From NCBI GenBank assembly GCA_031284085.1, contig JAITAM010000200.1, positions 1-6,069 of the forward strand: a stretch of 6,069 bases of DNA, read 5' to 3'. The position numbers and the translations under genes are program-made. The notes under the pieces were generated by a model that searched no databases, was not told where the DNA came from, and saw only the letters and a list, made by a program, of their open reading frames with translations. The number at the start of each line of letters is the position of its first letter. Positions within the stretch are counted from its first letter, which is position 1. Origin of the DNA: Spirochaetaceae bacterium (GTDB lineage: Bacteria > Spirochaetota > Spirochaetia > Treponematales > Breznakiellaceae). Positions 1-5,551 of this stretch are shown one piece after another.

Positions 1-76
1 CCTCAAGGAAAAAAAGAGTAAAAAAAGAGCGGCTGACTAAAGCAAAACGCCATATTTATCCCGTTATCTATGTACC

Positions 77-601
77 ATGTCTTCGCACTATTCGCCACGA
101 GGCCGCACTGATTTAGGTCTCACCTATTATATCTTGTCGGTAGTTAATCGTTTCCTTTTTGAACTCGATCCTGACAGGATGAAAGAACTATTCCTCTCCA
201 TAGTCGAGGAAGCATTAACGGTAAAAGGTTTCAAATTCAAGCTCTGGAACTTTTGTATCATATCGAATCACTTCCACTTTCTTATCACTCCTGCTGAAGG
301 ACAGAGTCTTTCTGAGATATTGAAATGGATCAAGATGGTATTTGCGATTCGGTGGAACAAAATGAATCACAAGACTGGACATTTCTGGGGAGATAGGTTC
401 TATTCACGGGTAATAACAGACGAACAGGACTTCTGGAACGTGTATAACTACATCGATCAGAACCCCGTTAAGGCAGGGCTTGTAAAAGAACCGCGTGAAT
501 GGAAGTACAGTGGAGCGTATCATCGGGAACACGGGATTACAAAGATTATCTCTCTCGTGGACGACACAATCTTGAAGTCAGAGCTGAAGATACTCCAATG
601 A
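77..601 (+). CDS. REP-associated tyrosine transposase (Y1_Tnp, IS200-like HUH family)
   Basis: A 174-residue protein with the layout of RAYT / TnpA_REP proteins, which are single-strand DNA nucleases related to IS200/IS605 transposases. The HUH metal-binding motif is visible as SNHFHFLI at about residues 63-70. The family block GHFWGDRFYSRVI follows in the middle, and the C-terminal block VYNYIDQNPVKAGLV near residues 121-135 carries the conserved tyrosines (the Tyr of YIxxNP is my candidate catalytic residue, not proven). The length is normal for the family, so the gene looks intact. The ATG at 77 is the first in frame after a stop at 38-40, but no clear Shine-Dalgarno precedes it. It faces the peptide cluster and ends 62 nt from the stop of the S8 gene, so the two converge. 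It is probably a neighbour rather than part of the pathway. Family assignment is firm; present activity is unknown. Confidence 0.88.
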   Translation: MSSHYSPRGRTDLGLTYYILSVVNRFLFELDPDRMKELFLSIVEEALTVKGFKFKLWNFCIISNHFHFLITPAEGQSLSEILKWIKMVFAIRWNKMNHKTGHFWGDRFYSRVITDEQDFWNVYNYIDQNPVKAGLVKEPREWKYSGAYHREHGITKIISLVDDTILKSELKILQ

Positions 602-605
602 GGTA

Positions 606-654
606 CTCTCTCTAACCAGGTCAGACCTATGGCCTGCGACTTGGGGGAAGAGAG
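606..654. other. Imperfect inverted repeat between convergent genes
   Basis: In the 62-nt gap between the transposase and S8 stops, CTCTCT at 606-611 can pair with AGAGAG at 649-654. Inside lies a small AGGT-cag-ACCT hairpin at 618-628. It could be a weak bidirectional terminator or a terminal hairpin of the transposase element. There is no T-run on either strand, so an intrinsic terminator is not well supported. Confidence 0.25.
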
Positions 655-663
655 CATGGCCTT

Positions 664-2430
664 TTATGCCGCAAAAAAGTCGATGGCTCTTTGATAGAGC
701 GCTGTAGCGCCTTTATCGTTAGTATAGCAGGGAATTGACAGCGCTTGGGAGAGTTGTTGTATAAATATTTCAAGGACTGAGGATTCAATAAATCGCTTGA
801 CGCCTCTGAGTATATCCCATTGAGAGGCGTATCCTTGCGGAAACACAGAACAAGCAATAACCTTGCTCTTACCAAGAGATTCAAGAGCGCATATCGTGCG
901 TTTAATGTCTTCAATCGTATCATGGTAATTGACGCACAAAATTATTGCATCAGGACGTGTGCCTAAAAGAAAATTGATACTTTCAAGCGGGATAGTACTA
1001 AGGCAGCTATATTGCAGAGGTATAGTGCCGGATTGGGAGCCTACGATAAGTATATCATACTGTTTCCTGTCCATATCGGCCATGCACTGATTGAGATACT
1101 CAATAGTTTTATAGCCGTATAGACTTGTTCCTTGAAATCCATACGCATAGACCTTATCCATACCGAAAAGCAGACTTTCAGGTTCACTGCCGAGCTGCCC
1201 AACCGTGTAGCCATCGTGAAGAAACTGCTTACGAAGGGATAATTGCAAGGTGTATTTCCCCTGTTGACTCGAAGTACCAAATATTCCCAATACCGGCGTG
1301 TTAATGTAATACAGTTTGCCCAGCTTCTCAGGAACTGTATAATCAATAGTCGGATAAATTAGGTCTACGCCTGCCTGCAAAAAGCGGAATTGCATCGGCT
1401 CATCAATGCTTTCATTATCAAAACAGAATAGATTTTTCTTGTTTTGAATACATTTTTCAATAAGCGGCGTGCGTATCTGCTCTTTGCTGAAATACTCAAG
1501 ATCGTGGGTATGTCCCATGATGAAAGTATCAAATGCGTCGAAATCACAAGCATCAATGTTTTTGACCGTGTACTGCCGTCCGCTTTCATCAAAGCATTTA
1601 ATAATACGCCCTAGGCTGCCTGATAATTTTGTATCATACAGGTCTACCAATTCAAACGATAATAATTCTGAAAATCGCACTAAGCTTGAGGTCTCTTTAT
1701 TATAAGGGAAGGCAACCGCTTTGTGTATTTTATCCTTCCATGATACGCCTTCTGTTTTTTGGGGTGTAGAGCCGCTTAAACATTCACACAATGGAAAAAG
1801 GGTGCTTAACGCAACCCCCTTGTGAAGAGCGTTTATACTATGCGCCGTGATATATGCGGCGGCAAAGCTAGAACCCTGCATCAAAGTATAGCCGTGGTTT
1901 AGCCACGCAACCCGTTGCGCTCCACCTTTGGCAAGCAAATCAACCGGTCCCGAAAGGGTCCGGTAATCGGCGCTTGTTTTACACAAAGGAGAGGCGTCAA
2001 CACCAATCACCGTTGAAAAAGCGGCGGGATACGAGATATACCCGCTATTGTCAAATGCGCCGACCAGTACACAACCTTTTTTGTGCAGAGCTTTGCAGAG
2101 ATTTTCAAGGACAGGATTATACATTCTCAGGCTAATACTCATGTGAATAATATCGTACTGGGTCTTGGCATTTAAGATAAATTCAAGGGCGCTTATATAA
2201 CGATCAATGCTGGCGCTTAACCCTTCTTCAAAGAGAACAAATGAAGTAATGGCAAAATCAAAAGTATTTTTAGCTAAAATGGAAGCCACGCCGGTGCCAT
2301 GTCCCATTGTCGGCTGGTATTCATCCTCTTGTATCCACGTGCCGTTGTCATAGAGCATTTGAGTAATGGGAATACCGGCAAATACAGGATGGGTTGCGTC
2401 AATGCCGCTGTCTAAGAATGCTATGTTCAT
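664..2430 (-). CDS. S8 (subtilisin-like) peptidase fused to P-loop peptide-maturation domain
   Basis: 588 residues. The N-terminal ~230 residues are a compact subtilase: the Asp box LDSGID gives D7, GHGTG gives H44, GAFDNSG gives the oxyanion-hole N128 and GSSFAAA gives the nucleophile S188. The chain starts directly in the first core strand, with no signal peptide or propeptide, so it should act in the cytosol. From about 238 (AVAFPYNKE) a second module begins. It resembles, from memory, clostridial TIGR04066-type peptide maturation proteins and contains a P-loop-like GTSSQQGKYT at 385-394. That loop also recalls DUF1611-type NTP-binding proteins. Likely job: removal of the leader from the Cys-rich precursors encoded upstream. 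AAAGGA precedes the ATG by six nt, and the start is 15 nt after the ABC stop, so the two are co-transcribed. The protease call is strong; the C-terminal family and the substrate are inference. Confidence 0.88.
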   Translation of the reverse strand: MNIAFLDSGIDATHPVFAGIPITQMLYDNGTWIQEDEYQPTMGHGTGVASILAKNTFDFAITSFVLFEEGLSASIDRYISALEFILNAKTQYDIIHMSISLRMYNPVLENLCKALHKKGCVLVGAFDNSGYISYPAAFSTVIGVDASPLCKTSADYRTLSGPVDLLAKGGAQRVAWLNHGYTLMQGSSFAAAYITAHSINALHKGVALSTLFPLCECLSGSTPQKTEGVSWKDKIHKAVAFPYNKETSSLVRFSELLSFELVDLYDTKLSGSLGRIIKCFDESGRQYTVKNIDACDFDAFDTFIMGHTHDLEYFSKEQIRTPLIEKCIQNKKNLFCFDNESIDEPMQFRFLQAGVDLIYPTIDYTVPEKLGKLYYINTPVLGIFGTSSQQGKYTLQLSLRKQFLHDGYTVGQLGSEPESLLFGMDKVYAYGFQGTSLYGYKTIEYLNQCMADMDRKQYDILIVGSQSGTIPLQYSCLSTIPLESINFLLGTRPDAIILCVNYHDTIEDIKRTICALESLGKSKVIACSVFPQGYASQWDILRGVKRFIESSVLEIFIQQLSQALSIPCYTNDKGATALYQRAIDFFAA

Positions 2431-2445
2431 AATTTTTCCTTTGTC

Positions 2446-4239
2446 TTATTTTGTTTCGTAGAACTGTGCCTGCATAGAAAATAATTCGTAATATAGCTGC
2501 TTGTTTTGCATAAGTTCGTTATGAGTACCGTATTCTACAATCATGCCTTGCTTAAATACCGCTATTCTGTTACAGAATTGCGTGCTGGCTAAACGGTGCG
2601 AAATGAAGAGCGCCGTTTTCCCTGCAACCATTGTGTCGAATTGCCGGTAGACTTCATATTCCGCTCGAGGGTCAAGAGAGGCGGATGGCTCGTCAAGAAT
2701 AATAAGCGGAGTGTCTTTAAGAAGCGCCCGTGCCATAGCAATTTTTTGCCCCTCGCCTGCCGAAAGCTCGATACCGTTATCATCAAGCGTCTTATAAATG
2801 GTGGTATCAAGGCCTTTTTCCAGTCTGGCCAATCTATCGCTGAAGCCGCTGCGCTCAAGCACATCAAGGATTGTCTTGTCATCCACGGTGTACCCTAAAG
2901 TAATATTCTCACGCAAGGAGACGGCAAACAAAGCAAAGTCCTGAAAGACTATTGAGAGGTGTTTGACATAGTCATCAAAGTCGTACTCTTGAATGTCTTT
3001 TCCGTTTAACAAGATTACTCCTTGTGTAGGTTTATACAAACGGATAAGTAGTTTGATAAAAGTCGTTTTTCCTGCGCCGTTTTCCCCAACAATAGCCAGT
3101 TTTTCTCTGGCATGAATCGTTATATTTATATTTTTGAGCATATCAGGCTGATCCGCATAGTGGAACGATACATTGCGGAACTCAATTTCAGGTGCAGAAG
3201 AAAAGGAACAGGGCTTTTTCCCTTCACGCAGATATTTGGGTGTGTCAAAAAACTCTTCAACGGCATCGTAATAGTCGGTGTAACGCCGTAAGTCAACAAG
3301 AGCGTCCATAAGGTTTGATATAGAGCCTGAAAAGGTGTTTATGGCGGCAAGGTACATGATGAAGCTCCCTATGCTGAAATGTCCTTGTATTACCAAGTAG
3401 ACAAGGTAGCCGTAAGCTATGCCCTGCTGAATTACCGCAATAACATTGGTAAACAGTTGCCCGTTCAAGATGAGATTCCAGCGTTTGGCGGTGGCACCAA
3501 ACATACTCTCAAGACTTGAACGGTAGCGCTTGACAATCCACGAGAGCATAGTGTTTACCCGTACTTCTTTGGCAAACCGGTACTCAAAAAACAAAGAGAA
3601 GTCGTAGTTTACTTTGCGCTGGTTGGAAGCTTGTTCCAGCGAGATTGCCACCAGTTTCTTTTTAATGGAGGCGTTGAAGGCAGTCGTAGCGGCTACCAGT
3701 GCAACGAATATGAGCATGATAAAAGGGTTTAGCAATGATATGATTGATATAATGCCGATGGTCGTAATGCCGTAGGAAATAATATTCGTCGCTTTCAGCA
3801 AGACGCCGCCGAAACCGGTGTATTCGGCGTTCATAAATTTTGAGGAGCGGGTAAGGGTATCAAGGAAAGAGGCTTTTTCAATGGTGGCGAGATCGGATTT
3901 ATAGAGGTTGACTCCCAAGTCGATAGCAAAGCGATCCGCTATATACTGTTGCCCTACTTCATAGCGGGCATGAAAAAAGTCAATCAATGTTTTTCCAAAG
4001 AGTGTGGACAAAAGCAGTGCGCCGACAGCAAAAATAATATGCCCAATATTTTGCTTATTGGTCAGCTCATCAAGTATGTATTTAGGAATAACAATAGAGG
4101 CAAAGGGCAGCACTCCGCTTAACAAGCAGAAAAGCACTAAAAAGAGCAGGGTTGACTTTCTGTACTTCCAATACAGACTTATCAAAAACCCTACCCCTAC
4201 AAATAATTTTTGTGGTTTTAGTTTCACGCCACGCCCCAT
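2446..4239 (-). CDS. ABC transporter, fused permease and ATPase (peptide exporter type)
   Basis: 597 residues, the normal size of a half-transporter exporter that works as a dimer in the inner membrane. The N-terminal half has several hydrophobic spans (for example about 29-52, 62-86, 150-185 and 262-305). The ATPase half has Walker A VGENGAGKTT at 384-393, Q-loop Q433, the signature as LSAGEGQ at 492-498 (a variant of LSGGQ), Walker B LIILDEP with D516/E517, and H-loop H548. All catalytic parts are present. No N-terminal C39 peptidase domain is found, so leader cleavage must come from elsewhere, plausibly the adjacent S8 protein. I start at ATG 4239, because GGAGGAG lies four nt before it. 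The 24-codon open extension to 4311 only reads through the conserved upstream hairpin and this ribosome site. Context suggests export of the modified Cys-rich peptides; the substrate is inferred. Confidence 0.9.
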   Translation of the reverse strand: MGRGVKLKPQKLFVGVGFLISLYWKYRKSTLLFLVLFCLLSGVLPFASIVIPKYILDELTNKQNIGHIIFAVGALLLSTLFGKTLIDFFHARYEVGQQYIADRFAIDLGVNLYKSDLATIEKASFLDTLTRSSKFMNAEYTGFGGVLLKATNIISYGITTIGIISIISLLNPFIMLIFVALVAATTAFNASIKKKLVAISLEQASNQRKVNYDFSLFFEYRFAKEVRVNTMLSWIVKRYRSSLESMFGATAKRWNLILNGQLFTNVIAVIQQGIAYGYLVYLVIQGHFSIGSFIMYLAAINTFSGSISNLMDALVDLRRYTDYYDAVEEFFDTPKYLREGKKPCSFSSAPEIEFRNVSFHYADQPDMLKNINITIHAREKLAIVGENGAGKTTFIKLLIRLYKPTQGVILLNGKDIQEYDFDDYVKHLSIVFQDFALFAVSLRENITLGYTVDDKTILDVLERSGFSDRLARLEKGLDTTIYKTLDDNGIELSAGEGQKIAMARALLKDTPLIILDEPSASLDPRAEYEVYRQFDTMVAGKTALFISHRLASTQFCNRIAVFKQGMIVEYGTHNELMQNKQLYYELFSMQAQFYETK

Positions 4240-4242
4240 TAT

Positions 4243-4249
4243 CTCCTCC
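4243..4249 (-). promoter_or_regulatory. Ribosome binding site that fixes the ABC start
   Basis: GGAGGAG on the - strand stands four nt before ATG 4239. It would be inside the gene if translation began at 4311, which argues for the shorter protein. Confidence 0.75.
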
Positions 4250-4269
4250 ACATTATTTGAAATTTTAAT

Positions 4270-4304
4270 GCTTCCGCCGACCTTGAAAAAAGACCAACAG
4301 AAGC
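4270..4304 (-). ncRNA. Conserved upstream RNA hairpin, copy before the ABC gene
   Basis: On the - strand GCTTCTGTTGGTCT pairs with AGGTCGGCGGAAGC around a seven-nt loop. All 14 positions pair if G-U is allowed. It is followed by ATTAAAATTTCAA and the ribosome site, exactly as upstream of the peptide genes. There is no U-run after the stem, so it is not a classical terminator. Likely roles are mRNA processing, stabilisation or translation control. Confidence 0.65.
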
Positions 4305-4324
4305 ATACCAATTAACACATCAAC

Positions 4325-4345
4325 CTATCTGACAAAAGTATCCAT
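4325..4345 (-). pseudogene. Six-codon mini-ORF with precursor-type start site (relic)
   Basis: AGGAGG, six nt of spacer and ATGG occur here just as upstream of the peptide genes (compare AGGAGTATTGTATGG before 5191), but the frame reads only MDTFVR and stops. It is followed by a GTTAATT stretch and the conserved hairpin, as at the ends of other precursor units. I read it as the start region of a former sixth precursor whose body was deleted. A short regulatory leader peptide for the ABC gene is an alternative. Confidence 0.35.
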
Positions 4346-4355
4346 ACAATCCTCC

Positions 4356-4370
4356 TTAGCGACTACCACA
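4356..4370 (-). pseudogene. Possible core remnant of precursor 1 beyond the repeat array
   Basis: Directly after the 23-bp repeats the - strand reads TGT GGT AGT CGC TAA (CGSR-stop). The same TGTGGTAGTC occurs in the core of the sister precursor starting at 5467 (its CGSHC). This suggests the repeat array sits inside what was one continuous core. The remnant is out of frame with the precursor 1 leader. The match is only ten bases, so this is suggestive. Confidence 0.35.
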
Positions 4371-4371
4371 T

Positions 4372-4486
4372 AAGATCTAAGGTAGTAGACAAACAAGGTC
4401 TAAGGTCATAGACAAACAAGGTCTAGGGTCATAGACAAACAAGGTCTAAAGTCATAGACAAACAAGGTCTAAAGTCATAGACAAAC
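4372..4486. repeat. Five tandem copies of a 23-bp repeat
   Basis: Units at 4372-4394, 4395-4417, 4418-4440, 4441-4463 and 4464-4486. The last two are identical; the others differ by one or two bases, except the leftmost, which has more changes (AAGATCTAAGGTAGTAGAC). Each unit begins AAGGTCTAA and ends CATAGACAAAC, and holds a five-base inverted repeat GTCTA/TAGAC separated by six bases. The array forms the 3' end of precursor 1. Because 23 is not a multiple of three, successive units are read in different frames and the third read unit supplies the stop. Confidence 0.95.
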
Positions 4487-4587
4487 ACTGAATTATTGGG
4501 GCAAAGATTAGGCGCTTCGCACGCATAGACAACCACATTCTCTACTGTCTCAGTGCTTTGCGGCCTCACAAGCTTTCTCTTTTCCAT
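4429..4587 (-). CDS. Cys-rich RiPP precursor 1, core interrupted by tandem repeats
   Basis: 52 residues, too short for a usual ORF cut-off. The leader MEKRKLVRPQSTETVENV and then VVYACEAPNLCPNN match the sister precursor starting at 5467 (same EAPNLCP). The normal Gly/Cys core is then lost: from about residue 34 the protein is encoded by the 23-bp repeat and reads VFVYDFRPCLSMTLDLVCL. Four Cys remain (23, 29, 42, 51) against eight or nine in the others, and the CGxGC motifs are gone. AGGAGG sits five nt before ATG 4587, and the conserved hairpin lies upstream, so expression signals look intact. It is probably a decayed precursor that still makes a leader-bearing decoy; a new functional core is less likely. 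TGA at 4429-4431 lies in the middle repeat unit. Confidence 0.7.
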   Translation of the reverse strand: MEKRKLVRPQSTETVENVVVYACEAPNLCPNNSVFVYDFRPCLSMTLDLVCL

Positions 4588-4617
4588 AGCATCCTCCTGA
4601 TTGTTAAAGTTTTAATG

Positions 4618-4648
4618 TTTCCACCGGCCTACAAAAGAGCGGCGCAAA
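4618..4648 (-). ncRNA. Conserved upstream RNA hairpin, copy before precursor 1
   Basis: TTTGCGCCGCTCT on the - strand pairs with AGGCCGGTGGAAA around TTTGT. Two of 13 positions mismatch (G-G and C-C), and wobble pairs replace two others. Followed by CATTAAAACTTTAACAATC and AGGAGG. Confidence 0.6.
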
Positions 4649-4675
4649 CAATCCGTCTTTAATTAGCTGCAGGCA

Positions 4676-4708
4676 TCAGTCCCGTCTGCAACCACCATCA
4701 CTGCTTCT
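4676..4708 (-). other. Untranslated in-frame tail of precursor 2
   Basis: After the TAA of precursor 2 the same frame continues RSSDGGCRRD and meets TGA at 4676-4678. GGCRRD matches the true C-terminus GGCRQD of precursor 5 at both DNA and protein level, so this is homologous coding sequence cut off by the TAA, or reachable only by read-through. Confidence 0.5.
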
Positions 4709-4906
4709 TTACTTACCACAATAAGCAACGTTTGGGCAATAACAACCACGACCACAGCCGGCTATATTAGTTCCTATAGCTGGACAACCACTGCCGCACG
4801 AATAATTGATTTTATCACCGCATATAGAATTAGATTCGCAAGCGTAGACAGCGACATTCTCTAATGCTTCATTACTTTGCGGTTTTACCAGTTGTTTTTT
4901 TTCCAT
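4709..4906 (-). CDS. Cys-rich RiPP precursor 2
   Basis: 65 residues. Leader MEKKQLVKPQSNEALENVAV, then YACE, is shared with the four sister genes. The core has eight Cys in all (23, 29, 37, 41, 51, 55, 57, 63) in a Gly/Asn/Ser background with CGSGC and CGRGC motifs. There is no hydrophobic secretion signal and no double-glycine leader end, so export should depend on the dedicated transporter and protease downstream. AGGAGG lies five nt before ATG 4906 and the conserved hairpin lies upstream. Shared leader and divergent core are typical of RiPP precursors whose leader binds a common maturase. Possible modifications are thioether or other Cys crosslinks, or metal or disulfide clustering; the modifying enzyme is not in the window. 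The gene ends earlier than its homology does. Confidence 0.82.
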   Translation of the reverse strand: MEKKQLVKPQSNEALENVAVYACESNSICGDKINYSCGSGCPAIGTNIAGCGRGCYCPNVAYCGK

Positions 4907-4937
4907 AGCATCCTCCTCATTATTAGAGTTTTAATAC

Positions 4938-4966
4938 TTCCGCCGGTCTACGAAAGACTAACGGAA
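4938..4966 (-). ncRNA. Conserved upstream RNA hairpin, copy before precursor 2
   Basis: TTCCGTTAGTCT on the - strand pairs with AGACCGGCGGAA around a TTCGT loop, with two G-U pairs and one A-C mismatch in 12 positions. It stands between the end of precursor 3 and the ribosome site of precursor 2. Confidence 0.62.
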
Positions 4967-4981
4967 ATAACCATCACTTAA

Positions 4982-5191
4982 TTAACTAGCGCAACCATTG
5001 GCATTAGTTCCACTGGGACAGCCTTTACCACAAGAGTAGACATTTATCCCATCTGGGCAAGCATCACCACAGCGGTTACCACAGCCATTGGTATTAGTTT
5101 CACCACATATAAAATTTTTCTCACACGCATAGACAGCAACGTTTTCTACCGTCTCGTTCGTTTGCGGCTTCACAAGCCTTACCTTTTCCAT
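4982..5191 (-). CDS. Cys-rich RiPP precursor 3
   Basis: 69 residues. Leader MEKVRLVKPQTNETVENVAV, then YACE, matches the sister genes almost residue for residue. The core has eight Cys (23, 29, 37, 41, 45, 54, 58, 67), including CGNRC and SCGKGCPSGTN, and is rich in Gly and Asn. The segment YSCGxGCPSG is shared with precursor 4, while the region before it differs in Cys spacing. The start at 5191 is supported by AGGAG six nt upstream. Of the set, this gene keeps the most complete 3' end (GTNANGCAS), and I used it as the reference for the frameshifted tails of precursors 2 and 5. Its role as a RiPP precursor is inferred from leader conservation, core composition and the adjacent exporter and protease. 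Confidence 0.84.
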   Translation of the reverse strand: MEKVRLVKPQTNETVENVAVYACEKNFICGETNTNGCGNRCGDACPDGINVYSCGKGCPSGTNANGCAS

Positions 5192-5222
5192 ACAATACTC
5201 CTGATTGTTGAAATTTTAATGC

Positions 5223-5252
5223 TTCCGCCGGCCTATAAAAGATCAGCGGGAA
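5223..5252 (-). ncRNA. Conserved upstream RNA hairpin, copy before precursor 3
   Basis: TTCCCGCTGATCT on the - strand pairs with AGGCCGGCGGAA around TTTAT, with one bulged C, one A-C mismatch and two G-U pairs. Followed by GCATTAAAATTTCAACAATC and AGGAGT. Confidence 0.6.
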
Positions 5253-5266
5253 CAATTCGTGTCTAC

Positions 5267-5467
5267 TTAGCAGCTACAAGTCCCGGAATTTCCGCTGGGA
5301 CAGCCATTACCGCAAGAATAGAGATTGGTTCCGTCTCGACAAGAAAAACCACAATGACTACCACACGTTGCATTAGTTGGGCATAAATTGGGCGCTTCGC
5401 ACGTGTAAACAGCTCTATTCTCTATCCTTTCATTATTTTGCGGCTTCACAAGCTTTCTCTTTTCCAT
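5267..5467 (-). CDS. Cys-rich RiPP precursor 4
   Basis: 66 residues from ATG 5467. Leader MEKRKLVKPQNNERIENRAV, then YTCEAPNLCP; the EAPNLCP stretch is shared only with precursor 1, so these two are sisters. Nine Cys in all (23, 29, 35, 39, 43, 52, 56, 64, 66), with CGSHC, SCGNGCPSG and a terminal CSC. A frame open further upstream to a GTG at 5497 is rejected: it would read through the ribosome site GTGGAGG and part of the conserved 5' region, and would spoil the family start MExxxL. Role and handling as for the sister precursors: leader-directed modification, leader removal and export. Confidence 0.84.
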   Translation of the reverse strand: MEKRKLVKPQNNERIENRAVYTCEAPNLCPTNATCGSHCGFSCRDGTNLYSCGNGCPSGNSGTCSC

Positions 5468-5471
5468 TTTT

Positions 5472-5476
5472 CCTCC
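5472..5476 (-). promoter_or_regulatory. Ribosome binding site that fixes the precursor 4 start
   Basis: GGAGG on the - strand, four nt before ATG 5467. It lies inside the open extension from GTG 5497 and so decides for the shorter, family-consistent start. Confidence 0.75.
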
Positions 5477-5491
5477 ACTGAAGTTTAATGC

Positions 5492-5520
5492 TTCCACCGG
5501 CCTACGAAAAACCGATAGAA
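5492..5520 (-). ncRNA. Conserved upstream RNA hairpin, copy before precursor 4
   Basis: TTCTATCGGTTT on the - strand pairs with AGGCCGGTGGAA at all 12 positions, counting G-U, around a TTCGT loop. The fifth pair is A-U here but G-C in the copies before precursors 2, 3 and the ABC gene, a compensatory change. Confidence 0.65.
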
Positions 5521-5551
5521 ATAATCCGTGTTTATTTAGCTGCAGGCGTCA

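Noticed and set aside
2596..2898. 100-codon + strand ORF opposite the ABC ATPase domain
   Set aside because: Fully antisense to conserved ATPase motifs; no independent support.
4240..4311. N-terminal extension of the ABC transporter by 24 codons
   Set aside because: It would translate part of the conserved hairpin and its own ribosome site; the start at 4239 has GGAGGAG at good spacing.
4372..4486. CRISPR array
   Set aside because: Units are directly tandem with no unique spacers and only 23 bp long; no cas genes in the window.
4270..5520. Intrinsic terminators at the conserved hairpins
   Set aside because: No U-run follows the stem on the coding strand, and each stem lies just before a ribosome site of the next gene in the same direction.
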